Origin: Priapulus caudatus
Taxonomy: Eukaryota; Priapulida; Priapulimorpha; Priapulimorphida; Priapulidae
Length of the DNA: 30,751 nt
Reading direction: 5' to 3'
NCBI RefSeq assembly: GCF_000485595.1
Contig: NW_014577175.1
Coordinates: forward strand, 201,393 to 232,143
Positions 1-13,100 of this stretch are shown in pieces (positions within the stretch are counted from its first letter, which is position 1; each line of letters begins with the position of its first letter). Both the position numbers and the translations under genes were made by a program. The notes beneath the pieces are model-generated. The model was not told the DNA's origin and ran no database searches. It was given only the letters and a program-made list of their open reading frames with translations.

Positions 1-79
1 CTCTCTCGCTCTCTCTCTCTCTATCTTTCTCTCTCTCTCTCTCTATCTTTCTCTCTCTCTTTCTCTCACTCCCTCTCTC

Positions 80-129
<50 letters not shown>

Positions 130-228
130 GCTATTTCGCGCTCTCTGTCTCGCCCTGTTTTTCTCTTTTTTTCGCTCTCTCTAGATCTCTCTCTCTCTCT
201 CTCTCTTATTATCTTTCGCCCTCTCTAG

Positions 229-259
<31 letters not shown>

Positions 260-360
260 CTTATCTCTCGTTCTCTCTTTCTCGCTCGCTCTAGATCTCC
301 CCTTTCTCTCTCTTTATCTCTCGTTCTCTCTCTCTCTCTCTCCTTGTCTCTCTCTCTCTT
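1..360. repeat. CT-rich microsatellite
   Basis: Long (CT)n tract interrupted by TTT, CGCTCT and TAGATCT variants; starts at the window edge. The open frame running out of its 3' end (to about 604) is an S/L/F-rich repeat artefact. Confidence 0.95.
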
Positions 361-3318
361 TCTGTTTTATTTCCTTCGTCTCAGCCTTCCTCGTCATCTC
401 TCGTCATTTTCTCTTATTCTCAGTCTCTCTATATCATTCGTATATTCTCGCAATATCAACTCTAGCGCCCTCTTTCTCTCTCAATCTATTTATATATCAA
501 TATTATTTCTCGAGCACGCTTACGTGATGAGTGTGTTTGTACGTACTGCGCGCGTGCACGTGCGTGCATGCTTCGTGTCTGTGCGTAATCCGCTTCAAAT
601 TTGAAATCGCGAGGAACGATAACCTCTCGCCTCAATCGCGGCACACAATGCCTCGTTTCATATACGTACCTAGTTAGTATAGACGTACGTAATGGAAGTG
701 AACTCAATAGTGGATTCAATAGAATCATCTTCCTAGGGCAGGATCGCGCACAGTAATGGCAAGTGCTATGTAATTACTTTCGTCAAACCGACACGAAACC
801 ACACAACAAAACCAATATAGGCGCTCGAATTTTTCTCGTCTGATGCAGTGTATATCGTCTAGGCTGTTACTGGCGACGAACCCCACAGAAATATCAAGAC
901 TTCGCATACATAAACGCGATGCAAAAATACATTGCATGCAGAGTTAGTTGCCGACGAAACGGCAATACAGCCGAGGGTTTGCCTGATGACGGTGATGATA
1001 TTTTCAGGTCAATTGATTCGGATAAGATGAATTCATGTCATGTGATTTGTAGGTAAACATTTCGGTTCATGCCATTCGTAGGTAACAGAAACAGGAGAAA
1101 CTGAAAGCAGATATTTTATTAAAAATTAGTAGAAAAATTAATTTCAAGTTACGCGATTCGGATGAAATGATCCCAGTTCGTGCGATTCATACAACTAAAA
1201 TTTCAGCTCGTTTAATTCGTAGCCAACAAAAAACAGAACGAACAATCACGTATTTTGCACACAAAAAACAGACAAAACAAACAAAAAACAGAAATGTGTG
1301 TCCGTGAACGCGGTTCTATTTCATCGCTCGATTGCGCGCTCCGAGCGTGCTAGAAGGTGGCGCCCTCATCCGCAAACACGAAGCCGTACTAAAAATACAC
1401 GAAGATCGCCCGGTGCATGTCATGCCCAATTTCAAAGCTCCAGTGGAACCCGCCCCCCACCCCACCGCCCCGAGACTCTGCTAGAGCTAGAGTGTGGGAG
1501 AGCAAATGACACTCCCAAAAGACAATCGAGACTTTACCCTCGATGCAGAAAACGATGGCGCCACCAGTTACGTGGCGCTGTTGGTAATTTCCGGCGCAAC
1601 ATAAGCTCCTGCGGAGCGACTCAGCGTGCGCCGTTAGCTCTGTTAATATAGGTATAGATCGATGTATGTGTGCATGTGTACGTGTACGTGCGCCCGTGTG
1701 CATGTGCCTTGCCCGAACGTCGCGTATCTCGGTAATCGATTGGCCTGCGACAACACGCAAGAATCGTGTTGATTAATATCTCTCACGGTGAAAGATAAAG
1801 ATAGCTAAAGATAGCAGCGGTCAGGTGAGGATGTACGTGCGAGCGCAGGCGATGACAGTGAAGCCGTATCTTAGACCGTACCCTAGACAGACGCGAAGGG
1901 GAGGGTTGACAGCATCGCGAGGAGTGTAAGGAGAAATCTATAGTCTGCGCCAAACATATATTAGGAAGAGATACCGAAATATGGATGGATATCATCAATA
2001 TATATAATATATATATATATATGCATATATATATATATATATATATATGCATATGTGTACATTATGCGCGTGCGTGCGTGCGTGTGTATATGATCTATTC
2101 TAAGCTAATAAAGCACTATATGATAATTTCAACAATCAGCAAGGTACAAGCTCTAGAATCACTACTCATCATTTTTCATTTGATAATTTGATGCTACGAT
2201 TTATCTTTCTACATTTTGCTAACTTCGTTCATGCGCGAAATTTGAAATTGAAAAAAAAATGTTACATAGTATGTTACATAGTATAGACTAATCCGAATGG
2301 CGACGTACTAGCAGTGTACGCAAAGTTGAAGAACTTGGTTGTTACATATGTATGGGTTAGGCACAGTAACAGCTATTATAGTCCCATGGATATAGCTCAT
2401 AGTCATATGGATAAAGCCATAAAGGGAATTCGGCAAGTCTCTTCGATTTCTACTTTTGCTATTCTGATTCCATTTAATATATATGGATAGTCGGCATATG
2501 TTAAGTTGATTGCTATGATACATTGCTGTATCCATGTAGCCAGTAAAGGTAACGAAAAATTGCTCGAACGTGAATTCCGTTTTCGAACTTAATAACTTCC
2601 ACAACATAATCAGAGATTCGTTCCCACGATAAATTGTAAGCCCAAAGTAATAATATGATCACACGCGTGAAATACACGTGTAAGCTTATTATCTGATGAT
2701 GTAATGTGATGATATATACACCACAGATTTAAATTTAATACACCCGAGAGAATTTTGAATGTGTCGTGAAGAACACGGCGAATACGTGCCCACGCTTGAT
2801 CATATAAAAAATACTGCATGAATTCCACGCTAAAAAATATTATAACTTTGGTGATCTTTTTCGTTCTTGTGATATCATATTGTTTTGTGTAGATGGTTTT
2901 TTTTAAAATAATTTCCGCACATCAGGGCAAATTTACAGGTGCGTATCCAAAATTCAGTAGTCATAATTTTTCACATTTCCATATGTGCGACTTCCAGCAA
3001 CCGGGATGTTCGTAGCTTACACTGTAGGCATTTACGTGGGAGTGCATATCAGGACGGAGGAGGCACGCGTTATTAGACAGTGATGATAGTTTTATAAGCA
3101 TCTCCTTTAAATAACTTTGCTTTCATACGAATTGCGAATATCGGCATTATTAATAGCACCTAGTTTCGCGTGATGCTTGCTGAGATGAAGTGCTAGTGTT
3201 ATGGATATTGCCGTATTGCTGTTTTTCGGTACGAGCAGTGAATGACGAAACATCCATCTAATGTCTCGTTGCAGTGTATTTAGCAATGTGCGCTAAACTC
3301 GCTAATTACATTTTACCA
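361..3318. other. Non-coding stretch upstream of the first visible ANOS1 exon
   Basis: No exon could be supported on either strand. It contains short GTGC/ACGT-rich runs (530-570, 1660-1710) and an AT/GC dinucleotide tract (about 1995-2095). If the missing 5' ANOS1 exon lies left of the window this is intron; otherwise it is 5' flank. Two open frames around 1298-1760 overlap each other on opposite strands and show no domain pattern. Confidence 0.5.
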
Positions 3319-3384
3319 AGAGCTAATAATACATTATTAGCATATGTAAATTACATCATTATAGCATAAGGTATTATTAGCTCT
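3319..3384. repeat. Hairpin element, AGAGCTAATAATAC arms (copy 1)
   Basis: Perfect 14-nt inverted repeat AGAGCTAATAATAC (3319-3332) and GTATTATTAGCTCT (3371-3384) around a 38-nt AT-rich loop. A second copy with the same arms is at 13714-13750, indicating a dispersed family of small palindromic elements. Confidence 0.8.
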
Positions 3385-3621
3385 GGATTTTACTTACGGC
3401 AAGTGAGACGCGAACAAAGTATATATGCGTCACATGTAGTGAGACAGCGGGCGTTGCACTGCACTGTTGTAGGCAGCACGAATTTGTTAGTTGTGTGCTG
3501 CATGTTCTAATCCACTGTCCACGATTTTTCCCCGCGATTGATGATTCTTACGGAAAAATATTGATAGCAATTGTGCGTTAAATTTAGTTTGTGAATAATT
3601 ACAAATTACAATTTTTTTCAG

Positions 3622-3681
3622 TGTGTGCGGCCATGCGACGAGGTATTCTCTGCCTATCTAGCCTGTTCGACCCTATGCAAG
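3622..3681 (+). CDS. ANOS1: ANOS1 exon: C-terminal part of cysteine-rich domain
   Basis: A 60-nt exon with a strong T-rich acceptor (ATTTTTTTCAG, ending 3621) and donor GTAATA at 3682. It is phase 0 at both ends and encodes 20 residues, CVRPCDEVFSAYLACSTLCK. The spacing C-x3-C-x9-C-x3-C nearly equals the C-x3-C-x10-C-x3-C that precedes the WAP domain in human anosmin-1, and the exon joins in frame to the next one, which continues the cysteine pattern. It is too short to stand out as an open frame. No earlier exon was found in 1-3621. Confidence 0.85.
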
Positions 3682-6246
3682 GTAATATATTATTCAAAGT
3701 CATTACGTAGTAATAATATTCTAAAATTTAACAAACTTCATATAACAAACCCTATACCTTGATACCTGTTGTTAACTCCTCAGTTGTTAACTCCTCAGTT
3801 AACTCCTCAGTTATTAAAACTCCTCATCAACCTTTTGAATCAGATTTTGTACCGGCGATGTGCAGTGTATTTTCTGGCGTTTAAAGGCATAATTTATTTT
3901 ACTCTGTAACCATTCCTTGTAGGATTTCGATAACAGAAAAAATAATTACTTGAATCTGCTTTATTTGTTATTCTCGGCGGATTGATCGCAGCTTGTAAAT
4001 GAAGGAATATCTGACTTCAGGCAGATCCGTTAACAGTATGGATGCACACAAGCACACGTTTGCAAACGAAATATGGATTTTGGGCATGCAGTGACGCTTC
4101 GTGTGATGTTTTTTAGACTATATATGCAAATGCTTCCATGCACGTCATAGCAGCACTCGACGCGCAACCTGGCAGCAGTTGATGATATAGTCACATTAAG
4201 TATGTCTATGTACGTGATTGCAGCTGCGTATCTATATAACGTGGTTATCGTGTCAGCGTGCATGCTCTGCATGTCTGGATGGCAGCTGAAAACTGGTTGA
4301 CACGCGTCGTTCGTGCGCGACGGCGTGATGCCAACATCTGGCTAGATTTCTGACGAATCCTAAATTTCTAAACGCATTACAGTATCGATGAAAGGATTTA
4401 TCGTTGACGGTAACATTCGTGAAACTGTAACACTGTACAACTATATGTGACTGTTTGGGTTACCCCACCCCCTTCCAGCACAAATTCCTTGTATGCATAA
4501 TCTGTGTATGTACGGCGTGGAATAATACGTGATAATTATTGCTACACGGACGCAGCTGTCCGAAAACTAGGATACTTTTATAGTTTTATGGTTGTTCAGT
4601 ATCAATGACACTGCTCTTGCAAGTCTCCTGTACTCGGGTGAAGCGCATCGCTGGTGCGGTCCTAAGCTCTAGAGCTATAGCCCTTCGCTATAGCCTGTGG
4701 CAGAGCGAAGGGCTATAGTTCTAGAGCTAGTGCGGTGCATGTCTATGCTATCAGCTTCCATCAACCCTTGCCCCGTGTGACGTCATGCGACGTGGCCATG
4801 ACGCTGGATTTCACGAGAATCTCTTTATATAGGGGGAGTCTTGGCGCGACTGCTCTCTATACTAACGGTTCTATGCGTGTTGTATTACATGATATAGCCA
4901 TGTCATCCCTGGTGCAGGGAAGGGCCCGCGTGCATCCCTGGTGCAGGAAGGCCGGTACTCCCTTGTTGCAGGAATGGGCCCGCGTTACTTCCCTGGTGCA
5001 GGGAGGCGCCCGCGTTGCATCCCTGGTGCAGGGAAGGGCCGCGTGCATCCTGGTGAAGGGAAGGTCCCCGGCGTACATCCCTGGTGCAGGGAGCTCCCGC
5101 GCTGATCCCTGGTGAGGCGAAGGACCCGCGTGCACTCCCTGCGTGCAGGGAAGGACCCGCGTACATCCCTGGTGCAGCGGAAGGGCACGCGTACATCCCT
5201 GGTGCAGGGAAGCGGCCCGCGTACATCCTGGTGCAGGGAGGGGCCGCGTGCATCCCTGGTGCAGGGAAGGACGCGCAGTGTGCATCCCTGGTGCAGGGAA
5301 GGACCCGCGTACATCCCTGGTGCCAGGAAGGACCCCGTTACATCCCTGCCGTGCCGGGAAGGGCCGCGTAAATCGCTGGTGCAGGGAAGAGGCCCTTTTC
5401 GTACATCCCTGGTGCAGGGAATGGCCCGGTGCTCCATGCGTGCAGGGAAAGGCACCCGCGTTGATCCTGTGAGGGGAAGGGCCGCGTGCATCCTGGTCGC
5501 AGGGAAGGCCGCGTACCTCCTGGTGCAGGGAAGGGCCGGTACATCCCTGGGCAGGGTAAGGGGCCCGCGTGCATCCCTGGTGCAGGGACGGGGCCGCGTG
5601 GGCATCCTGGAGCAGGAAGGGCCCGCGTGTCCATCGCCTGGTGCAGGAAGGCCGCGTGCATCCTGGTGCAGGGAAGGGCCCGCGGCATCCTGGTGCAGGG
5701 AAGGACCCGCGCTACATCACCATGGTGCAGGAGGACCGCGTACATCCCTGTGCAGGGAGGGTCCGCGTACCTCCCTTGGTGTCAGGGAAGGGCCTGCGTA
5801 CATCCCTGGTGCAGGGAAGGGCCCGCGTACATCCTGGTGCGAGGATGGGCGCGTTACATCCCTGGTGCCAGGGGTGGGTCCCGCTGTGCATCCCTTGTGC
5901 AGGGAAGGGCCGCGTGGCATCCCTGTGGCTAAGGGAGGGTCCCGCGTTACATAACCTGCGTGCAGGGTATTAAGACCGCGTACAGTCGCTGTGCAGCAGG
6001 AAGGTCCCGCGCTGCATCCCTGGTGCAGGGAGGGGCCGGTACATCCCTGCGCAGGGAGGAGTCCGCGTCGCATCCCTGGGCAGGGAAGGCGCCCACGTGC
6101 ATCCCTGGTGCGAGGTGGAAGCGACCCGCGGCATCGCCTGGTGCAGGAAGCTCCCGCGTGGATCCCTGGTGCAGTCATGCAGCGCATTAGCTACATCAAG
6201 CCAAGATGCTGGTGCCGACCGCCCTGTACATCGGTTCTCTATGTGT

Positions 6247-6279
<33 letters not shown>

Positions 6280-6285
6280 TGGTTG

Positions 6286-6324
<39 letters not shown>

Positions 6325-6335
6325 TGTGCGTGCGC

Positions 6336-6376
<41 letters not shown>

Positions 6377-9300
6377 TGCGTGCCGTGCGTCGTGTATGTC
6401 TATGTCTATATATGTACGTTTTGCATTGTAGGAGATCGCGACGCCGGAGCTATGCTTTCTGTCGTGCAGCTTCCTGAAGAACGTGACGACGTATAAGCCG
6501 GGCCGCTGTCCGGCGATCAGCGAGGTGACCGGTTTCGCAGCGGCCTGCGTGAAGAGCTGCAACAAGGACGGAGACTGCGACTCGAGCAGGAAGTGCTGCG
6601 AGAACGGATGCGGTCGCACGTGCCAGGACCCCGTCGGTCAACTGGAAGGTAAACATAACCGTAGCGGGGCATCGATTACTCGCGTGCGCGCGTGGGGGGT
6701 GGGGGTTTAGCGGCGGCCGTTATTATAGCTTATAGCTTTACGGTTGTGCCGCCGCCGCCGCCGCCTCGCTCTGCTGCCGTGTGAGTCTACATAGCACGCG
6801 GTGCGTTCCCGTGACAGAGCAAACTGCTATAGAGGTAGAGCTAGCTACCATTACAAATAATCAGTGCGAATGCATTTTGCCTGATCACTTAGTTTTCCTT
6901 AGGGACGCGCACGTTTACTTTTATATACCGCCTATATGCGGTGTCTGCTTTGAGAATCCTCCGTGTTTGGAATTGTTCGCGCGTGGGAGAGCATTTTTTA
7001 CAGAACTGGGGTTCGCTGCACCATTCCTGACAAAACACGCATTTATTTCAGTGCACACATCACCATATCTCTCTAAACGGCTAGTGTATATCTGCGGTCT
7101 TTTGCTCAGTTGCAGCATTGCAACCTTTTCAATGTGTGTGTGTGTGTATGCATGCGAGTCTGTACGATCAATCGATAGCTGCCAAATGGGATAGAACCAC
7201 ACACTGAGTTGTGCATAGTGATCATAAAGACCGACACGTGCTACTGATGGAACTATTTAATCGGAACCTAGCGGCTAGGGCGGCTAGTATAGCCATGCCC
7301 TTTTTTTGTCAGCGCTTAAAAGACTAAATATTTATATAATTGATGTCAGTCGGAATGATTCACACCCTTATGATGACAGACGCCTGAAAAGCGTGCAGTT
7401 TTTTACGTCCTAGACGGTTGGTTTGATATGCGTGAATAGTAGGAATATATATTTATTTCCTTTTCCATTACCCGGAATTCTGCAAATGGATCTAACTAAA
7501 CTTGTTTGACATTTCTCGTGGTGTAGTAATGACCGAGCGAATGCTCGAATAGTTTGCTTCCCCGGGGAGTTTGAATATATTATAATTTATATACACGTAC
7601 ATTATTTGCTGTGCACACCAGAGACTGCTTTTTATAAAGTGTACTAAACCAGAAAATATCCGCAGGTAGAAATGTCAATTAGATAATTTCTCATTTGTGT
7701 GATGGAAGCAGCTTTTGGCAGCTACGCGTAAAGCTGGCACCAGCATGAAAAGTGCTTGATAGATATGAATCTGACGTCTGATCAGTTGTGACCGTCGGAA
7801 TATATTCTTTTGTTAGTTTTTAAACTTACTTATTAGATGTTTTCCTCCGGGTAGAAATCCAGTTGTTATCTATCTTGGAAATCATGCAAACATCGATAGA
7901 GTTTATAAGTATATATATAGCTTGTTCATTGACGACTATATGTTCGACTATGTTTGACAGGGAGCTTTCGACGTCGTTATTTTACCAACACTAACCTTAG
8001 ACGGGCAAATTAGTATACACCCAGATTTGTTATGTGAGAAAATACTATAGGTAAAGACAAATGTGCAAAAATCGGTGATGACAATCACATATATTCAGGA
8101 GTAGATAATAGGGACTATTATTATCCGATTATCCGATTATCCTATTATCTACTCCTGATATATTCCATCTAATACCGCGTACAGACTGCAAAATTTGAAC
8201 CTACATTAAACTGGTGCGGGTTAGGCGCGCGTCAAATCGTTGCGTACAGACACAGCTTGGTGCGGGATAACTTATCCCGTGATAAGTTATTCCGGGCCTG
8301 GCCCTCCTTAATTTGCGGGGCCAAATTGGTGCGGGCCAACGCGTATTTGAAGCGTGATAGCATGTACACACTGCGAAAATTTGACACGCGCATGGCGCGC
8401 ACTAGTTTGATACCATATCAAATTTTCAGTCTGTATGGGGTATCATTCATCTATTTAGAGAGTTGAGGGTCAAACAGTGCTGTGTCTTTAGCTTTTATTG
8501 TTCTCTGTCTATTCCTTGGGAGCAGTGTAGGCCTACCGGTTGTAGACATGATACAGATACATAACTAGTGATCAAATTCAGTTGTCATTTACAATCAGAT
8601 CCGACCTATGGCCAATCTGTGCCAGCAATCTATATATTGGTCTGGTATCTAAAATTAGCGATCGGCCAAGCTCTTGTTTCATCATTCGCTACGGCACAGA
8701 TAAAAGTCTTCCGATATCTCATGATCTCTTCGTACGTATACGCGAAGGCTATACATGCACCCAGTAATAACTAGCGCTCGCCGCGAATTTGTCAGTTTAT
8801 AAACATTTGCACGTTCGCGTACCCCAAGGGTTGCAACAGCAAGGCAGCGTATAAGGCCCATATTTCATACTCAACGCATGTTCATGTCTGGGTGCGATAA
8901 GGCAATCCTAACCATTACAAACTAATTCAATATAGCAATATGGCACCAGCGGGAGTTTCTCATTTTTAACCACGATTACATTTTATTCGGTATCCCGATA
9001 TTCGACTTGGTAGTATCGGTCAATGTTTGTGCCGATTTTGTATGAGGTGTGTGCAATTTACACCAAATCAATGTAGCACACGCTAGACGGTGGAATTCAT
9101 GCGACTTCATCACGTACACATGAAAAGGCGAAATATAACGCTGCAGGTCGCGAAATATATATATATACACACTTAAATGTCATTTCATCACTCGTCGCTG
9201 CAGGTCTACCGGACATACCAGAGAACCTAACTGTGATGGAGAGGAAAATTGGCACATCGTTTCAGCTAGACTGGGACGTTGTCGATGATTTGGAAACATC

Positions 9301-10119
9301 GGAGCCGATCGTGTTTGTCGTTGAAGGCAAGTCTAACATCGGCAGGCATCACAGTGAACACCACATGGCGCGCTGGGAGTACCTGGGCAAGGTATATATA
9401 TACGCTATATTTATAAAGCATGGAAAAGCACATATGTTTTATCAATATGTTTGATTTTACATTTGATATATATCACTGCGATCTGAGCACACACAACAGA
9501 CGTCAGGGCGATTATTAAAGATCCTTGGCTGGTCTTGCAATATATGTACTCACGGTCACCTTAAATAGATATATATATTATCATGCATCTAGCATGCCAT
9601 GGTTCATTAACAAGATCAGAAATTACTTGTGTTTACACGTGTTTGGTGAAATATGCGTGTCCAGATAATTGTATAATCCACACGTATACCTACGATACGT
9701 CACGACACAAGGATATGTGTGTGCGTGCGTGTGTTTGTGTGTGTGCGTGCGTGTGTGTGCGCGTGTGCGCGCGTGTGTGTGTGTGGGTGTATGGGTGTAT
9801 GTGTGTGCGCTGCGTGTGTAGCGTGTTGTTGTGTGTGTGTGTGTGTGTGTGCGCTGCGCGAGCGTGTGTGTATTGTTTATTGTGTGTGTGTTGTGTGCGT
9901 GCGTGTGTGTGTGTGTGTTTGTACGCGTGTGTGTGTGCGCGCGCGCGTACGTACATGCATGCGTGCATGTGTGCGTTTGCGTGTTTGTGAGATGTGGGTG
10001 CGTACGCGAGTGCATGCGGTTTGTCTGTTTTTATCTAAATTACTATTGTGAAGCGCGGTATGGCGTACGCGACGTGCGTGCCAGCGCCGCGCGCGTTGAT
10101 GTGTGTTGTGTGTTGTGTG

Positions 10120-10151
<32 letters not shown>

Positions 10152-13100
10152 TGTGTGTAGTGCGCGCGCGTTGCGTGCGTGCGTGCGTGCGTGCGTGCGC
10201 ATGTGCGTGTAAGTCGTGCGTTCGTGCGTGTAGCAGTTATGTAAAAGATATGAAACTGGTCTAGTATCAGCTAGATGTCAACCTGGTCTACCATCAATTG
10301 AATGATCTAGGGAAGGAAACATTTCTAACGTGCAGCTTTCTGGCATAAATCGGGATGAAACATATATACAGCCATAGCTTTTGTTATCTAATATCCTCAT
10401 ATCCTAAGTCAGCAGATGTGCGACAGACTAAAGTGACTAAAATTTATAGCCTCAAGTGACTATGTTACTAAACTCAAGTGACTATGTTACTAGACTCAAG
10501 TGACTATGTTACTAGACTCAAGTGACTATGATTTATATGTGAAAAACTTCGAAATGAGGGAAGTGGTCGTTTTAAAATATTATGTAATTGACATTTAATT
10601 GGCAATCAAATGTTTAACAGTTCATAATAGGATTCTTACAATTAGAGCAGCATTTGGGCAAGCCTCAGCAACGCCTTTGTTTCAGTAATAATAATAAATC
10701 AATCTGACAAGCGCAAACCAGTCAAATAAAATTGTTGGATAGAATTACTTGAAGTCCCGTTGAGGTTCACTTCCTACAGTATAGATTTCATATTGAGATT
10801 CTGTCAATTACATGACAGAGTAGTGTATAAATATATAATTTTACAAGGTACATATATCACGTGATATAGTTTAATTGGTAGTTTGTTTTTCTTTATTCAG
10901 TCCATTCACTTAAAACCAATTTTCGTTTGCAATGTACTTCTCTATAGGTAGGTTACTCACCCGTGTTAATTGCATGATAGGAAATGTTACATGAATTAAT
11001 GTTTTCTGTACTTCATATGCAGACGACAATGCGTACAATGAAAATACTAAAAGATGTGCTGCCAGGTCACTGGTATGAATTCAAAGTAGCAGCTGTGAAC
11101 AGGAATGGCACCAAAGGATATTCAGGCAAAAGCAAACCGATTACGTTATCAAAAGGTATAGATCCGTAATCAAAATGGGAATAATTATAATAAAAACTAA
11201 ATCCTTTAAATGTGTATTGTATTTATTCATACATAGCAATAGTTACAGCTAAATATAGTTGTAATATACATAATATATATATATATATATACATATATGA
11301 GCTGTTATCTAGATTTTGAGATTACTCTTCTTGAGACACGTTTTTTTTATCCTGATGTATGTAAATATATATAAACTGTATATATTAAATTTCTTAGCTT
11401 TTTTATGAGAGACTGCCTGCTAGAGTATTTGTATAGAGCTATGCAAGCACGTACTAGCTGAAATGGCATCTTATCGCTAAAATTGCACATCGTTTCGAAA
11501 ATTAATTGAGCAGTTGCTAGTTAATAATGAGTTTGATGGCAGCAATTTGGGTTTAAATTTCCAGAATATAAATTAGAGCTGTCAAGCATTATATTTACTT
11601 TGGTATTCTGCAGCCTAATAATGATGCTCTAATGAAGTAATATTTAATTGCACTCTTATCAAGAATGGAAATTGCATGGCCATGCAAGTTGCCGTTTATA
11701 AATTGTATGGAAATTTTTCACACCCATGCAGAATTAACATGCCGCTGGGAATATAATGTAAACTCAGTTAAGGCTTTCAAGGGTGAAAATCTGTGTCGTA
11801 TACGCGTTGTCGCAGTTGTTTCTATCAGGAGACTACTGAACTGAGCTTGCTTCATCACGCTTGGCACCAGCACTGTTTCATCATGCGAGCGGCAGTGCAT
11901 CAAACATCACGCTAGGCTCAAAGCTCTGCTGATATGTTGTTTCAGAGCCAGAGCCGCCACATGTGCCGGTCAACCTGACGGTAGGTGAGACGCGCATCAT
12001 CAACGGTAAAGTGTCGTTGACGGTGCATTGGGAGGAGCCAGTAAGCGACCTGCCTGTCGTTCGATACAAGGTCTACTGGAGCAAGCGGTTGAGTGTCGTC
12101 AGTCCGACGCTTGTCTCGCTACAGGAGTACAAGAAAGCTGTGTCATCTGTGAGTTGGACATGACTCCACTGTGTATCCAAGTTTAGATTGATCACAGCAG
12201 TGCTAGCCTAATTAATTAGCCTAATTCATCCAGTCGTATTTGGTATAATAGTATTGAAAATTGCAACTATAGAGATGAAATTTCGTTAATGAAAGTAATC
12301 GACGCATCCAAATAGCATGATTGCCCGATAGCTCTATAGCTAAACATTGTTGCGATAGGAAGTTTTTGGAAAACCGCTTACACAACGAAATGTTAGCATC
12401 TTGGCGTGCACATATAAAAAAACACACACAAACTTGTCTAGCTCTACTAACGAAAAACAATATATCCAATATATTTAATAATCTATCCAATAATCAACAA
12501 TTATTTCACTTAGGCAGATAGGAAATTTAAATTGGTGTGGTTTCTAGTACTTTACAAGGGAAGCTCTGCGAACAAAAGCCTCGTCTACAGGACGAACCTT
12601 AACTCGAGTTAGCGTGAACTCGAGTTAGCTTAACCTCGCCAGTCGATCAAGGTTAAGCTAACTCGAGTTACCGCTTAAACTCCGTGCCATTACCTTAACT
12701 TTACTACCCCGTGTAGACTAGTTTTTTTGTTTTTCCCCGTGTAGAACTACCTTAACCGTGTAGACGCTTAACTGCGTGAAGTTTAGCGAATAGTACTACG
12801 TGGCACACACAGGACGCAACGCCACGATGCACGACGGTGTACGTGCACATGCACGCACGCACGTGCACACGCACGCACGAACGCACGAACGCACGTGTAC
12901 GTACGCACGCACGCACGCACAGTTACGTGCACACACAGGACGCACGCACGCGCATGCACGCACGTGTACGTGCACACGCACGCACGCACGCACGTCTACG
13001 TGCACATGCACACGCGCGCACACACGCACGTACGCACGCACGCACACATGCACACACGTGTACCTGCCACAAGCACGGCACGCACGCACGAACGTGTACC

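Noticed and set aside
1298-1760. Overlapping + and - strand open frames of about 120 codons
   Set aside because: Opposite-strand frames over the same bases with low-complexity composition; no signal peptide or anosmin-like cysteine spacing, so not the missing 5' exon.
5112-5954. 280-codon + strand open frame, and several 95-206-codon frames on both strands between 4735 and 6190
   Set aside because: All lie in the GC-rich minisatellite. Translations are periodic copies of the unit in every frame, with no start context and no domain; stop codons are rare simply because the unit lacks them.
6781-7194. 137-codon + strand open frame after the WAP exon
   Set aside because: It has no domain pattern, its cysteines are irregular, it ends in a TG-repeat and it lies within the intron defined by 6648/9204.
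9583-10160. CVCVC- and THTHT-type frames resembling cysteine-rich peptides
   Set aside because: Pure TG/TGCG microsatellite translation with no splice or start support.
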